The position numbers and the translations under genes were made by a program. The notes below the pieces were generated by a model. The model saw only the letters and a program-made list of their open reading frames with translations. It was not told the DNA's origin and did no database searches. Below are positions 1-12,816 of a stretch of DNA of 64,000 bases, one piece after another. Numbering within the stretch: position 1 is the first letter of the stretch; each line of letters starts with the position of its first letter. Source of the DNA: Diphasiastrum complanatum (taxonomy: Eukaryota; Streptophyta; Lycopodiopsida; Lycopodiales; Lycopodiaceae). The stretch covers positions 9,822,364-9,886,363 of the forward strand of contig CM055113.1 of NCBI GenBank assembly GCA_029204225.1, in the 5' to 3' direction.

Positions 1-39
1 CAGCATGTGTGTACGGACAAACTCTGAACTAGGGACTCT

Positions 40-243
40 CTAGCTAGGGCTGACAGACTGTGCAAGGCGGAAGGCCCTTCTGAAGGGCTCAGAGTCGGTG
101 ATGGCAAATGGAAGGTTCAGCTCATAAATCAGACTGGCCACGGCCTCTGTGGCCTCTCTGTCCATGTGCGGCTGATGCGCGCCACGAATGCTCTGCTGCC
201 TAAAAACTCTCCCAGCGGGGTGAGGGTAGCGGACCTCCAGCAC
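40..243 (-). pseudogene. hAT transposase N-terminal fragment
   Basis: This short frame carries a YELNLPFAITDSEPFRRAF-like stretch. It matches the FYDLNLPFIMASSRIFREA region of the fuller hAT transposase at 7.8-8.8 kb, which lies just upstream of the DUF659 domain. It has no DUF659 core and is on the opposite strand to the hAT C-terminal fragment that follows, so the two are not one intact gene. The call rests only on similarity to the sibling copy in this window. It is a relic with no likely function. Confidence 0.5.
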
Positions 244-384
244 GGTGCACCAAATGTGACGGGAATGGATGATGACGCGACAGGCTGGGCACTAGTGGAT
301 GCATCGGCTGTAGACGTGGAATGGGGAGAGTGGGATGCACTAGCAGGGATGGGTAATGTAATCGCTCTTTATCTCTTTCAGTGA

Positions 385-885
385 TTGCTAGTTTGTTTGT
401 TGTTGATGTTACATTTTTCCGTATTTTGCTTCGATCTCATTGTACTTTCTTCAACCCCCAGTATAATGTGCAGGGTGACCGAGCTCAGGGGTATCTGGGA
501 GACGCGGTGGAACTACTTTCACAGGAGTATCCACAGCGTTGCACACATTTTGCATCCCCTCTTCCTCTCTCCGACACAGATTGCAGATAGGGAGCTCGAG
601 GTGGATTGGCTTTTCTACATCTACAAGGTGGGCCCACGCATTGGTTTGGATCCTATCAGACTCATGGAGGAGCTAGTTGCATTTCGTTTGGCATGGGCAC
701 GTTTGTTCACGAGGCTGCGCAGGATCCAAAAGAGGAGCCAACTCCCCATTACGTGGTGGACCATGTTCGGTAGCACCTGTCCCTCCATACAGCGTTTTGC
801 ACAATGTGTCCTTTCACATGTATGCATCTCATCTCATCCTCCCTTAGTGCATTTCCTTGACATTCCAGCTGTGCACATGTGCTAA
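385..885 (+). pseudogene. hAT transposase C-terminal fragment
   Basis: From about 467 the frame reads WETRWNYFHRSIHSVAHILH, which parallels WQRRWDKFHRPIHSVAHILH in exon 4 of the hAT gene at 9.7 kb. It continues to ITWWTMFGSTCPSIQRFA, the WW...G...P..Q..A segment that precedes the hAT C-terminal dimerisation region. The expected tail (S..CERNWS) is missing, and the frame runs into unrelated sequence before stopping. In intact elements this region helps dimerise the nuclear DNA-cutting transposase. This copy is a fragment. Confidence 0.65.
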
Positions 886-1034
886 ACTATGTCATTGCAT
901 GTACTACAAGATTGCGCTGCCTCCGTTTGTGAGCATAATTGGAGTACATTTCTGATCTTTAAAATGGGAGGGTTAGGAACTCCATTAATAATGCAAAAAG
1001 CAACCGGCTCATAAAATGCAATGCATGTTTAAAC

Positions 1035-1680
1035 CATAGTTGCACAGAATCGCGTTTTTGAGAGGAGACGTGTCGGAAACCGCGTTTCTAAGAAACGCGT
1101 TTCTCCTCCCAGAATCGCAAAAAAAAAAAAACAATTTTTTTTTTGTTTTGGAAAAATAGCTTATGGCTAAAATTTTTTTAGGGGATCAATGTTCAAACGA
1201 GCGTTTTGCCTCTCAGAAGTGCAGTAGATGGGACACAAACAGACCTTATTTTCAATAGCTATTTGGTTGTTATTTGCTCTGGTTTTCAATAAATGCTCAG
1301 GGGGTTCGGGGGGCGGTAGCCCCTCGGTGGGGGGTCTGGGTGGCAACTCCCTCCAACGGGCCTCTTCATGACTTGGCCATCCAACTCCCTGAGCGAAAAC
1401 ACACTTACTGGGGCCATCTGTGATCGTAACAGACAGGCTAGAGGTTAGTTTTGAATTTTTATCCTTGACAGAACATGGATTAATGCACCTAAACTGGACC
1501 ATCCTGCACCCGAAACAGTCGGTAAATTACATAGTAATTATGCTCTTGATTAGAGCTTTCACCTAATACCCATATTGCACAAAAAAAAACAAAAAAAAAA
1601 AAATTAAAAAAAACGTTTTTGAAAAAAAATTCCATATTTCCGAAACGCATTTCTGAACGCGTTTCAGAAACGTAGTTAAG
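1035..1680. mobile_element. non-autonomous, hAT-like element (MITE-type)
   Basis: The left edge reads CATAGTTGCACAGAATCGCG. The right edge read on the minus strand is CTACGTTTCTGAAACGCGTT, an imperfect inverted match. Both subterminal zones repeat AAACGCGTTTC-like blocks (about 1075-1115 and 1640-1675), separated by A/T homopolymers. The interior (1290-1350) holds a G/C-rich self-complementary block around GGGGGGCGGTAGCCCC. No credible coding frame is present. hAT-like termini are the best guess; the edges are approximate and I saw no clear 8-bp target duplication. Confidence 0.4.
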
Positions 1681-2038
1681 AAAGCGGACGGTGGACGCGA
1701 ACGCGCGTCCGCGTCCGCGTCCCCGGACGCATCCATTTTTTTTAAATTTTAAAAAAATAAAAATTAGACTAAAAAAAAATTTAAAAAATAAAAATTGAAG
1801 CCAAGGGTGCGTACGGCGGTACGGACACGTCCGTTTTTTATTTTTTTTAAATTTTTTTTAAATTTTTTAAATTTTTTTTAAATTTTTTTTATTTCTTTTT
1901 AGGGTTTTTTAGGTTAAAAATTTAAAAAAAATAATAATTGGACGCGTCCAACCCCGCGTCCGGGGGTCGTCCGTGTCCGGGTCCGGATGCCAGACGCAGA
2001 CGCGGACGCGACCATTTCGGCCCGGACCCTCTTCCCTG
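1681..2038. mobile_element. GC-rich subterminal-repeat element with hAT-like right end
   Basis: Blocks of GGACGCG/CGCGTCC alternate with long A/T runs. The right edge, read on the minus strand, is CAGGGAAGAGGGTCCGGGCC. The same terminus recurs at 7018 (minus) and, with changes, at 7047 (plus). CpG-rich subterminal repeats of this kind are typical of transposase-binding ends of class II elements. There is no coding capacity. The element is followed by an ATATATAT tract, which also flanks its relatives near 6.7-7.05 kb. Confidence 0.5.
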
Positions 2039-2057
2039 ATATTATATATATATATCT

Positions 2058-2412
2058 AAGGAAGCGGGACCCACGTCCGCGTCCGGACGCGGACGCGCCA
2101 GGGATGCGTTTGGTTTTTATTTATTATATTTTTTTCAAATTGTTAGACTAAAATAATTTATAATTTCTGTTTTTGAAATCCACGGATGTGTCCGTGCGGT
2201 ACGGACACGTCCTTATTTAATTCTTTTAAATTTTTTAGAATTTTTTTTAGGGTTTTTTCATTAAAAAAGAAATAAAAATAAAAAATTAAACGCGTCCGAC
2301 CTCGCGTCCGGTGGTCGGACGCGTCTGGGTCCGGACGCCGGACGCGGACGCGGACGCGGGCAATCCGGCGGTACCAGGATCCGTGGATCCATATTGATCC
2401 GCGGTACCACAA
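2058..2412. mobile_element. second GC-rich, hAT-like terminal element
   Basis: It starts CTAAGGAAGCGGGACCC straight after an AT tract, as does the element at 6749. It carries GGACGCG repeats split by A/T homopolymers and ends in a GGTACC-rich block (CGGCGGTACCAGGATCC), related in layout to 6630-6715. It looks like a diverged sibling of the 6749-7018 element. I found no target duplication. The minus-strand frame across it is a low-complexity shadow. Confidence 0.4.
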
Positions 2413-2462
2413 TATTTAATATTTTTATTATTTAATATACTAATATATTTTTTTAACCTAAT

Positions 2463-2477
2463 CCCCCCCCCCCCCCC
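2463..2477 (+). repeat. poly(C) run, 15 nt
   Basis: An uninterrupted run of 15 C lies just upstream of the BED-finger hAT copy. Nothing further can be said. Confidence 0.9.
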
Positions 2478-2687
2478 GCTTCATCTCTCTCCCTGCCCAT
2501 CGCGCTGCTGTCTGCGCCCTCTTCCTACTGTCCGCGCCCTCCTCGCCATCATACTGTCTTCGCATTGCACTAATCGCTTCCGCCCCTGCTACTGCTATTT
2601 GGGCCATTGTTGCGGTTTTTTCAGCCTTCCGCCTCCTATCGCACTCACGATCATCTCTGCCTTCTTTCCCCAGTTCCTTCTACAAAA

Positions 2688-3469
2688 ATGGTGCATTCCA
2701 ACCTTGCTGATCTGTGGGACGAGGTGGACATTGTCAGGCGGGTTCCCGACAAGTCCAACAAGTCCGGTGCAAAGATCGTGCGTTGTCGATATTGTCTGGC
2801 CGAGTTCGTTGCCACCCTCACTCGCCTTAAAGGCCACCTCGGCACACACGCCAAAAATGGTGACACACTGAATGCTGCCCCCTGTGCCAGCTTGGATGCA
2901 GTTTTATGCCTTCAGCTGACAAGATAAAACCCAAATACTCTATCTTTTATTATCATTAGCAAATAAGATTTTTATCCCTCAGGGTTGACAAAAAGTTCTA
3001 AGGTGAGTTACATGCAACACACACGGTTTGAGTACATTGTTCATCAACATCATACATGTTGTTGGGGTGTTCGTCAATTTGAAAGGCGTAACAAAAACTC
3101 AAAGTGACCGATACAAGTTCTGAAGGCATGTCTTATGTGCATACCATGTCCGTTCCCGTCAGGCAGCGACTTCTGGACACCTACGGGCCACATCTTGTGG
3201 CGGGGGAGAACACCATTTCGGAGGGTGTTCTTCGGTTTTGCACCGCGCCTTACGTGGTTGACCCCGAGTTGCTGTCTGCTTGGCTGGCACGCACGAGGAG
3301 AGGGAGTGCATCCTCGTCCAGTCCCTTTGTCTCTCACTCCCCTCAGACAGTTCCGCCACACGCACCCCCATCTGCACCCATTCCGGTGGATCCCGTCCCA
3401 CCGCGTCCGCCAGTTGCCACTGTGGTTCCACCACCACCTACTGTTGCTCGCACTCCCCTTGGCCTGTGA
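2688..3469 (+). pseudogene. hAT transposase 5' part with BED zinc finger
   Basis: An ATG in good plant context (CAAAAATGG) opens a frame with a BED-type finger: C33-x2-C36-x13-H50-x3-H54, preceded by the conserved DLWDEVD. The BED finger is the DNA-binding head of many plant hAT transposases. The reading stops at 2927. A second block (3104-3469) resumes with SVPVRQRLLDTYGP and a Pro/Ser-rich linker like that of the copy at 7.9 kb, so an intron or insertion of about 0.24 kb separates them. The DUF659 core and C-terminus are absent, so this is a truncated copy. Similar sequence at 5.52-5.72 kb lacks the 0.24-kb segment. Confidence 0.7.
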
Positions 3470-3539
3470 CCGTATCAAGCTGGATCCGACCTCCATCCCC
3501 GACGGCGTCCCATACCACCGCCTAGGCTCTCAGCCATCT

Positions 3540-3765
3540 CCTGCCTCACGCTAGCAACACATCCTGGCCATGCACACGCTCTCCATCCAACTCCTCCTAG
3601 GTAGACAGAATGGATGGCAAATGAGTTTTCCTCCCCTTGTATACCTCCAAGGAGAGAGACTCCAAGCCATGTGCAGGTTCACGAGTCACCGGTCAAGTCT
3701 ACAAGCCCAGTCATCGTCTAGTCTCAAGTCTGGGTTTGGGAACCAAGGGAGTTGGGTCCCTAACA
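3540..3765 (-). mobile_element. 3' LTR fragment of the adjoining Ty3 element
   Basis: On the minus strand, the end of the integrase frame is followed by a purine tract (about 3766-3778, GGAAGAGGGAA) and then TGTTAGGGACCC, a typical PPT followed by an LTR starting TG. The LTR can be followed to about 3540, where the upstream hAT copy ends, so it is truncated or nested. No second LTR is visible because the element is cut off at 5520. Confidence 0.6.
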
Positions 3766-3815
3766 TTCCCTCTTCCTTAAAAAATTCCTTATCTAAGGAA
3801 GGAATCCAGGGAATC

Positions 3816-5168
3816 TCAGTTTAACGTCATGTTCCTTCTCCAAGTATCATCGTCCTTGGAACTTACTTTCCAAAGAAAAAGGTACTCAGTTACCTGTTGG
3901 TTTCTGAGCCCACGTTGGCGTACATCAACAATGGCATGTGGTTCAGTAGGTACAAAGGATGATAGGTCCTCCAGCTGAACGAAGTCCTCCTGAGGCATCA
4001 AGTCATCCTTTTCACCAAGTCGTTCCTTTAAACGACTTATGTGAAAAACTAGGTGTACCTTAACACCTTGAGGAAGTTCCAACTGGTATGCATTCCGATG
4101 GAGTTTCTTTCCTATACGGAATGGCCCTGCGTAACGAGGTGACAACTTAGGACATTTTCCAGTCCTTAGAACCTTAGAATCTTTTGGGATTCTAAGATAT
4201 ACCCAAGCCCCCTCCTCATAGACCCTAGGTTGTCGCTTTTGATTGGCGTAAAACTGGGCTCTATCCTGAGCCGTTTTTACGTTTTCGCGAGCAATAAGCA
4301 ACATCTCTTGCATATCATGCAGGAAAACTACTGCTGCCTTAACCTTGAGGCCTTTGAGGCCCACTGAAATGGGAGCCCTAGGCTGGAAACCATACATCAG
4401 AGAAAATGGACTAAAACCCGTCGTTGAGTGCTTTGCGCTGTTATACGCAAACTCAATCATTGGAAGGTACCTTTCCCAATCTGACTGTCTTCTGGAAACA
4501 TATGCCCGAAGCATATCTTCCATAGACTGGTTTGTCCTCTCTGTCTGACCATCCGATTCAGGATGCTCTGATGACCCCAAACTCAAAGTGGTCTCTAATT
4601 TCTCAAAGACCGCTTGCCAAAATTTGCCAGTGAACTTTGGATCTCGATCACTAACAATGTCATTCGGCAAACCAAACAACCTGAACAACTTTTCCACGAA
4701 AAGCTGTGAAAGTTCAGAAGCTTTGACAGTTTGCTTGGTTGGTATGAACTGCGCCATTTTAGTTAACCTGTCAACTATTACCCAAATGGCATCATTTTGC
4801 TTCCCTGTCCGAGGTAGTCCAACCACAAAGTCCATGGAAATGCTTTCCCACTTTCTTTCGGGAATTTCCAAGGGCATTAACAAACCAGCTGCCTTAAGCC
4901 TTTCAGCTTTGTTAACTTGGCATTGCACACACTTGCGAACATATGCCTCCACTTCACTTCTTAAGTTTGGCCAGTAAAAGTTCCTTTTTACTAAGTCAAG
5001 AGTTCTTTGAGCGCCACGGTGCCCTGCACACGAGCTGTCATGACATTCATGCAACATTTGGCACACAAACTTTTCCATTCCGGAAAAGTAACCCATTCCT
5101 AATGGAATAGTCTCTTTGTATCTTGTCCTGAGGAGAAATCTTGGAATCCTGCATTCCAAGCTCATCAC
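3816..5168 (-). CDS. Ty3 integrase with degenerate chromodomain
   Basis: This open 450-residue frame holds an HHCC zinc-binding domain (H43, H50, C80, C83, with FYWP between), then a DDE core: D113 in MDFVVGLP, D174 in SDRDPKF, and E210 in SDGQTE, which gives exact D-D-35-E spacing. The GPFRIGK...LELP...VFHISRLK tail follows. The last ~45 residues (EYLFLWK...DDDTW) resemble a worn chromodomain, which targets such elements to heterochromatin. The enzyme inserts the reverse-transcribed element into nuclear DNA. A frameshift near 5150 separates it from the RNase H-integrase linker (5047-5256). All catalytic residues are intact, so the piece is young, but the element around it is broken. Confidence 0.9.
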   Translation of the reverse strand: MMSLECRIPRFLLRTRYKETIPLGMGYFSGMEKFVCQMLHECHDSSCAGHRGAQRTLDLVKRNFYWPNLRSEVEAYVRKCVQCQVNKAERLKAAGLLMPLEIPERKWESISMDFVVGLPRTGKQNDAIWVIVDRLTKMAQFIPTKQTVKASELSQLFVEKLFRLFGLPNDIVSDRDPKFTGKFWQAVFEKLETTLSLGSSEHPESDGQTERTNQSMEDMLRAYVSRRQSDWERYLPMIEFAYNSAKHSTTGFSPFSLMYGFQPRAPISVGLKGLKVKAAVVFLHDMQEMLLIARENVKTAQDRAQFYANQKRQPRVYEEGAWVYLRIPKDSKVLRTGKCPKLSPRYAGPFRIGKKLHRNAYQLELPQGVKVHLVFHISRLKERLGEKDDLMPQEDFVQLEDLSSFVPTEPHAIVDVRQRGLRNQQVTEYLFLWKVSSKDDDTWRRNMTLN

Positions 5169-5280
5169 TAGATCTAGAAGAACCTGCCAGGATGTCTAGC
5201 CAAATACGACCGAAGTACCTATCGGTCTTACACAAATCTCTTAAGGACAGATACAACTCAGATTGGATCTCAGAAAAAGC

Positions 5281-5520
5281 TTAATTATTAACCTCTCCAA
5301 TCCGGCTTAAGGCACCCGCGACACTATTAGAGGTACCCTTCCGGTACTCAATGTCATAATGAAATTCTTGGAGCATCTCTGACCATCCGGCCTTACGACC
5401 CCTAAGGTCGACCGCATCGTTAATATACTTTAACGCTTGATTGTCAGTAACTATGGTAAACTAGGAGCCATACAAATAATGTCTCCAAACTTTCATGGCA
5501 TTAATAACAGGGAAAAGTTC
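5281..5520 (-). pseudogene. Ty3 RNase H remnant
   Basis: On the minus strand the sequence reads ELFPVINAMKVWRHYLYG, then (after a stop) FTIVTDNQALKYIND and EFHYDIEYRKGTSN. These are the signature stretches of a Ty3 RNase H joined to the integrase. RNase H removes RNA from the RNA:DNA hybrid during reverse transcription. A TAG stop follows YLYGS, and the frame is lost near 5280. At about 5520 the sequence switches abruptly to hAT BED-finger DNA, so RT, protease and gag are missing. Confidence 0.85.
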
Positions 5521-5522
5521 GG

Positions 5523-5740
5523 ACTGTGAGACGAAGTAGACATTGTCAGGCGGGTTGCCGACAAGACCGGTCAGAAGATCGTGCGTTGCCGATACTGTCT
5601 CGTCGAGTTTGCTGCATCCCTCACTCGCCTTAAAGGCCATCTGCTCGGTGCACTCGCCAAAAATGGTGCCACCTTGAATGCTGCCCCTTGTGGCAGCATG
5701 ATCGTCCCCGACAGGCAGCGACTCCACCGACTCCTCGCCC
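5523..5740 (+). pseudogene. hAT BED-finger fragment joined to Ty3 DNA
   Basis: The plus strand reads DEVDIVRRV...KIVRCRYC..EF...LTRLKGHL, closely matching the BED finger at 2.7 kb. The second histidine region is altered (GHLLGALA). Homology continues through NAAPCGS straight into VPDRQRL, without the ~0.24-kb segment that splits the 2.7-kb copy. Homology stops near 5725, where a minus-strand coiled-coil-like frame begins. It is a broken fragment marking the breakpoint of the Ty3 RNase H. Confidence 0.7.
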
Positions 5741-6120
5741 TCGTCTAGTGCATTGTTTTGTCGCTCTTGCTTTGCCTCCCGGTTAGCCCGAGCTGCCTCT
5801 TGGTTAGCCCGATGTCTGGCCGCCCTTTCCCTGACCATGATGAGCTGTCGTCGTGTGAAATTCATTCCGATCTGCTCATCCAGATCCAGCTCGACAGCGG
5901 GGACAGGATCCACAGCGGGGGCGGGTGGCTCCGGTTCCGGATTTCTCTGCCGAGTCTGTCGCAGCATCTCTCGGATATCTGCCTCTTGCTTCCGATGTCT
6001 CTCATTGTGCTTTCGGATATCTTCCTCAAGCTTCCTCTTGGCTTCGCCCTCGGCCTTCGATGGTATGCGCTCTGCCATCTCGATCGACCTTCTTCTCACA
6101 GCACCCTGGTCCTTGAACAC
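5724..6120 (-). CDS. unrecognised charged, helix-rich ORF
   Basis: Reading down from an ATG at 6118 (or the internal MAERIPSK start near 6078), about 130 residues are rich in Glu, Arg, Gln and Ala. They contain KRKLEEDIRKHNERHRKQEA and RERAARHRANQEAARA, likely coiled coil, separated by a Pro/Glu linker. Composition and the lack of stops suggest real coding ancestry. The frame then runs by read-through, antisense, into the BED fragment and RNase H. I do not recognise the family. It could be an accessory ORF of a DNA transposon or a captured gene piece. Confidence 0.4.
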
Positions 6121-6281
6121 CCTCTCACAGCACCCTGGCTCTCAAACAGCCTCTCACAGCCTGTCACCGGCTCTCGCTTGCTCTCTCACTGTCTATCACT
6201 AGCTCTCTCACAGCCTCTGAAAATGCCGACCACAATGGCATTGTGAGTGCCTATTTATTCCCACAGCCTGATCGGCCATGT

Positions 6282-6490
6282 GGATCCCCATCATCCCTCC
6301 ATGTGCCTCTGTACCTGCCCCCATGTGATGCTCCCCCTTGTGTTGGTCTCCCATTGGGCCCATGGTCTGCTCACCCACAATGCCCATGTGCCTCTGTACT
6401 TGCCCCCATGTGATGCTACCCCCCTGTGTTGGTCTCCCATTGGCCCCTCGGTCTGCTCACTCGCAGTGCCCATGTGCCACTGCAACAGTC
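6282..6490 (+). repeat. tandem repeat, ~85-bp unit, about 2.4 copies
   Basis: The block CATGTGCCTCTGTACCTGCC...GTGTTGGTCTCCCATTGG starts at 6300 and recurs at 6385 with few changes. A third, partial copy begins near 6470 (CCCATGTGCCACTG). The long frames here on both strands are products of the repeat, not genes. Confidence 0.8.
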
Positions 6491-6624
6491 CCGTGCATCA
6501 TGTACTGTACCCTCTTTTTTTACACCCAGAACCCCCGTTTTTTACTTTTTTTTGTCCTTTTTTGGTAGTTAATATGCAAAAAAAAATTATGTAAAATATA
6601 TTAAAAAATAAAAAAAATATTAAA

Positions 6625-6722
6625 AATGGTACCGCCCTGGTACCCCGGATCCCAGGGCGGTACCGTACCGGCAGTACCACTGATATGGTATCGGCGGTAC
6701 CATACCAGCGGTACCACGAGAT
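6625..6722. repeat. GGTACC-rich inverted-repeat block
   Basis: About 100 bp packed with GGTACCGC/GCGGTACC motifs in both orientations; GGTACCGCCCTGG facing CCAGGGCGGTACC can fold on itself. The ending of the element at 2340-2412 is of the same type. It is likely a transposon terminus. Confidence 0.5.
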
Positions 6723-6748
6723 ACTATGATATACATATATATATCTAA

Positions 6749-7018
6749 GGAAGCGGGACCCGGACGTGGCCGCGTCCCCGGATGCATTCGGTTTTTTTTT
6801 TTTTTTTTTAATTTAAATTTTAAAAAACATTTAGACTAAAAAAAATATGAAGCCACTGGTGCGTCCGGCGGTACAGACACGTCCGTTTTTAATTTTTTTA
6901 AAATTTTTTTAGTGTATTTATTTAAAAAAAAAAATTTGGACGCGTCAGACCACGCATTTGGGGGTCGGACGCGTCCGGGTCGGGACGCAGGCATTCCGGC
7001 CCGGACCCTCATCCCTGA
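6749..7018. mobile_element. small non-autonomous element with hAT-like TIRs (~270 bp)
   Basis: The left end CTAAGGAAGCGGGACCCGG and the right end read on the minus strand, CAGGGATGAGGGTCCGGGCC, are imperfect inverted repeats. Between them lie GGACGCG-type subterminal repeats and A/T runs. Both sides are flanked by ATATAT tracts, so a target duplication cannot be resolved. Size, termini and lack of coding capacity fit a MITE mobilised by the neighbouring hAT transposases; that link is inferred. Confidence 0.55.
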
Positions 7019-7046
7019 TATTATTATATATATATATATATATATA

Positions 7047-7165
7047 TCAGACATGAGGTCCGGGCCAAAGTGACCGCGTCCGCGTCCGACGCCCGGATCC
7101 AGACACGTCCGACCCCGGGACGCGGGGTCGGACGCGTCCTTTTTTTTTATTTTTTTTTTAATGGC
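7047..7165 (+). mobile_element. left terminus of another hAT-like element
   Basis: CAGACATGAGGTCCGGGCC at 7047 is the same terminus, in plus orientation, as the right ends at 2038 and 7018, about 29 bp from the latter across an AT tract. GGACGCG-type subterminal repeats follow. It may be the 5' end of the hAT gene starting at 7765. I could not find a matching right terminus downstream of 11.06 kb. Confidence 0.45.
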
Positions 7166-7309
7166 TGGACGCGTATTTGTTTTTTTAAGGCTGGCCCCAG
7201 AGGCGTATTTCTTTTTTTAAGAAAAAAAAATTAAAATAATAAAACCACGCGGGCCTGCGGACAGTCCGCAGAAGTTCTCGAGACAGAGAGGGGGCGGAAG
7301 AGGGCGGCA

Positions 7310-7313
<4 letters not shown>

Positions 7314-7391
<78 letters not shown>
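7314..7391 (+). repeat. (GA)n microsatellite
   Basis: An uninterrupted GA tract of about 78 nt, followed by (GT)n stretches up to about 7575. It lies in the presumed 5' leader of the hAT gene. The Ser/Leu-only and Arg/Glu-only frames here are artefacts. Confidence 0.97.
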
Positions 7392-7394
<3 letters not shown>

Positions 7395-7578
7395 TGTTTG
7401 TGTGTGTGTGTGTGTGAAAATTGTGTGTGTGTGTGACTTTTCTATTGTTGATTTGTGTGCATACAGTTGTGTGTGTGTGGTGATCTGTGTGTGAGAGAGA
7501 GAGAGGAAGAGAAAGAGTGTGAGGGACGGAGAGAGAGAGGATTTGTGTGTGTGCACTGTGTGTGTGTGTGAGTTGAGG

Positions 7579-7618
7579 ATTTAGGTTTACGGGTGCTTGG
7601 GTTTAGGGTTTAGGGTGG
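7579..7618 (+). repeat. telomere-like TTTAGGG repeats
   Basis: TTTAGGTTTACGGG...GGGTTTAGGGTTTAGGG is a short degenerate interstitial block of the plant telomere repeat, between the GT/GA tracts and the hAT start codon. Confidence 0.7.
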
Positions 7619-7653
7619 GAGAGAGAGCTTGGATTTCCGTGCTTCTGTGTGTG

Positions 7654-11059
<3,406 letters not shown>

Positions 11060-11178
11060 ATACCGATACACATTTTAGCATCATGTACAGTGGCATCAGA
11101 TGAGATGTATATATTTTTTTACAGTATATTTGTGTCATGGCTAATTTATCGTGGTTGCTTACAAATGGTTAGCTTTGT

Positions 11179-11181
<3 letters not shown>

Positions 11182-11250
<69 letters not shown>
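11182..11250 (+). repeat. (GA)n microsatellite
   Basis: A pure GA tract of about 69 nt, roughly 120 bp past the hAT stop codon. Confidence 0.97.
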
Positions 11251-11252
<2 letters not shown>

Positions 11253-11299
11253 AGCACATCTGCATCTCATTCAAAACATATGCTTCATGTTCAACCATT

Positions 11300-11400
11300 T
11301 AACATAAAACCCTAAACCCAACACCCCAACAAATGCATAGTTAACATAACACCCCAAACCCTAACAGATCATCCTAAACCCACAACCCCACAGCCATAAC
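11300..11400 (-). repeat. degenerate CCCTAAA telomere-like block
   Basis: AAACCCTAAACCCAAC, CCAAACCCTAAC and CCTAAACCCAC appear within 100 bp. This is the plant telomere repeat in the orientation opposite to the block at 7.6 kb, so the hAT gene is bracketed by inverted telomere-like blocks. It is too degenerate to be an active telomere seed. Confidence 0.6.
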
Positions 11401-11559
11401 CATCAAAACAAGCCACAAGCATAATCATCACAACCACATCCATAAACATCAACCCCACCCACATCCTCATTGTGTCGTAGGCATTGCACCACAGGTATGT
11501 GCAGATTCAACATCAAAGCTGCACTTGTGCAGCATACACTTAAGCCTGCGTAGAATGTA

Positions 11560-11960
11560 TTAATAGTCCAGGAATACAGTCCACTGGTTCGTGGAGCGGG
11601 TACGTACCCAAGGGATCGAGCTTGGCCCGATTCGGGCATCGTCCGGTCAAAATGGTTGTTCGACGGGTTAGAAACGCAATTAGGTCAGTCCAAATGGACT
11701 AGTTTTGCAGCTATCTGTCCGACGGTCCCGTTTCTCCAAACGGGATCCGTTTCACGTGTCGTCCGGCCAGCGGACAACCTCCATAGGAACCTGTGGGAGC
11801 AGACGGGACGAGGACCGGACGGACGGCAGGCCCAGTACGTCCTTCCGTAGTTTAGGGTCAAAACAGGTCTTTGGGGACACTTTCTCGGGCTGGGACTTGA
11901 AAATATTCGGAATTGACAAAATGGTCCAGGAAAACCGCCAAACGATTCGGGGCCCCGATA
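11560..11960 (+). repeat. unnamed GC-rich dispersed repeat, copy 1
   Basis: The block runs CCCAAGGGATCGAGC, GATTCGGGCATCGTCCGGTC, AAATGGACTAGTTTTGCAG, CAAACGGGATCCGTTTCACG and on to a GGGACACTTTCTCGGGCTGG end. The same order of blocks occurs at 11971 and 13340. No stable protein frame is shared between copies. It might be part of an LTR or a non-coding element. Confidence 0.75.
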
Positions 11961-11970
11961 CAATCTCAAG

Positions 11971-12290
11971 GGGCTGAGCCTGGCTCGATTCTGGTGTCGT
12001 CCGGTCGAAATGGCCGTTCGACGGGACAGAAACGCAATAAGGTCATGTGAAATGGACTAGTTTTGCAGGTCTCTGTCCGACGGCCCCATTTCTTCAAACG
12101 GGATCCGTTTCGGGTTTAGGGTTTAGGGTTGCCGACAACCTCGCCAAGAACTTGTGGGACGCTGACAGGACGAGGAACGGACGGACGACCTGTAGTGAAT
12201 GAAACAGTTTTGCATGAGTAATTAGTAAGCCGTAGAAGTTCATCCGGGGGGAAACCGATCACATCATACAAGAGACAATATTGTGTAGAA
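11971..12290 (+). repeat. unnamed GC-rich dispersed repeat, copy 2
   Basis: Same block order as copy 1, starting GAGCCTGGCTCGATTCTGG. It diverges after AACGGGATCCGTTTCGGG, where TTTAGGGTTTAGGG is inserted. It ends with a tail (TAATTAGTAAGCCG, AAGTTCATCCGGGG) that reappears after copy 3 at about 13745. Confidence 0.7.
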
Positions 12291-12816
12291 CCGTGAGAAC
12301 AAAGGTAGCTATACCTCTTGCAGGATGGTCGGTCATGTGGTCCCCTATAGTGAATGGCATAGTTCTGCTGACCATTCACTCTTCTGGTGTCCATTAACTT
12401 CTGGAGCACAAAATTGTGAACAACAATTTTTCCACAGTTGTTTTCATCAAGCCATGGAATTGAGGACGCACACCACACAAGCCCATTTGAGTGCGCAAAA
12501 GTGTGGACCCATCGTATGCTTTGGGGCCAACGACTAGCAAACAAACGGCAAAAAGAAGGACATCAAATACACTGTTGGGCAAGACTCTTCTGATGATGAA
12601 GAGTACAATCCTTCAGCTAGTCAGGAAGAAAGTTCAATATCTTCCATAACTGTCAAGTGCGACAGACGTACTGAAGCTGCTTGGTTACCGACGAGGATGG
12701 TGTAAGTGAAAGCCAATTAGAGCGGGTTTTTCAATCTGTACAGAGTTTAGGGTTCAATTATGTTGGCTTTATACTGTTTTATGATTCAGGTTTTGGCTTC
12801 ACTGCCCGTTTTCTGA

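Noticed and set aside
1167-1502. 111-residue minus-strand ORF
   Set aside because: It spans a G/C homopolymer-rich, self-complementary block of a non-coding element and shows no domain.
6247-6594. 115-residue His/Pro/Cys-rich plus-strand ORF
   Set aside because: It is the translation of an 85-bp tandem repeat.
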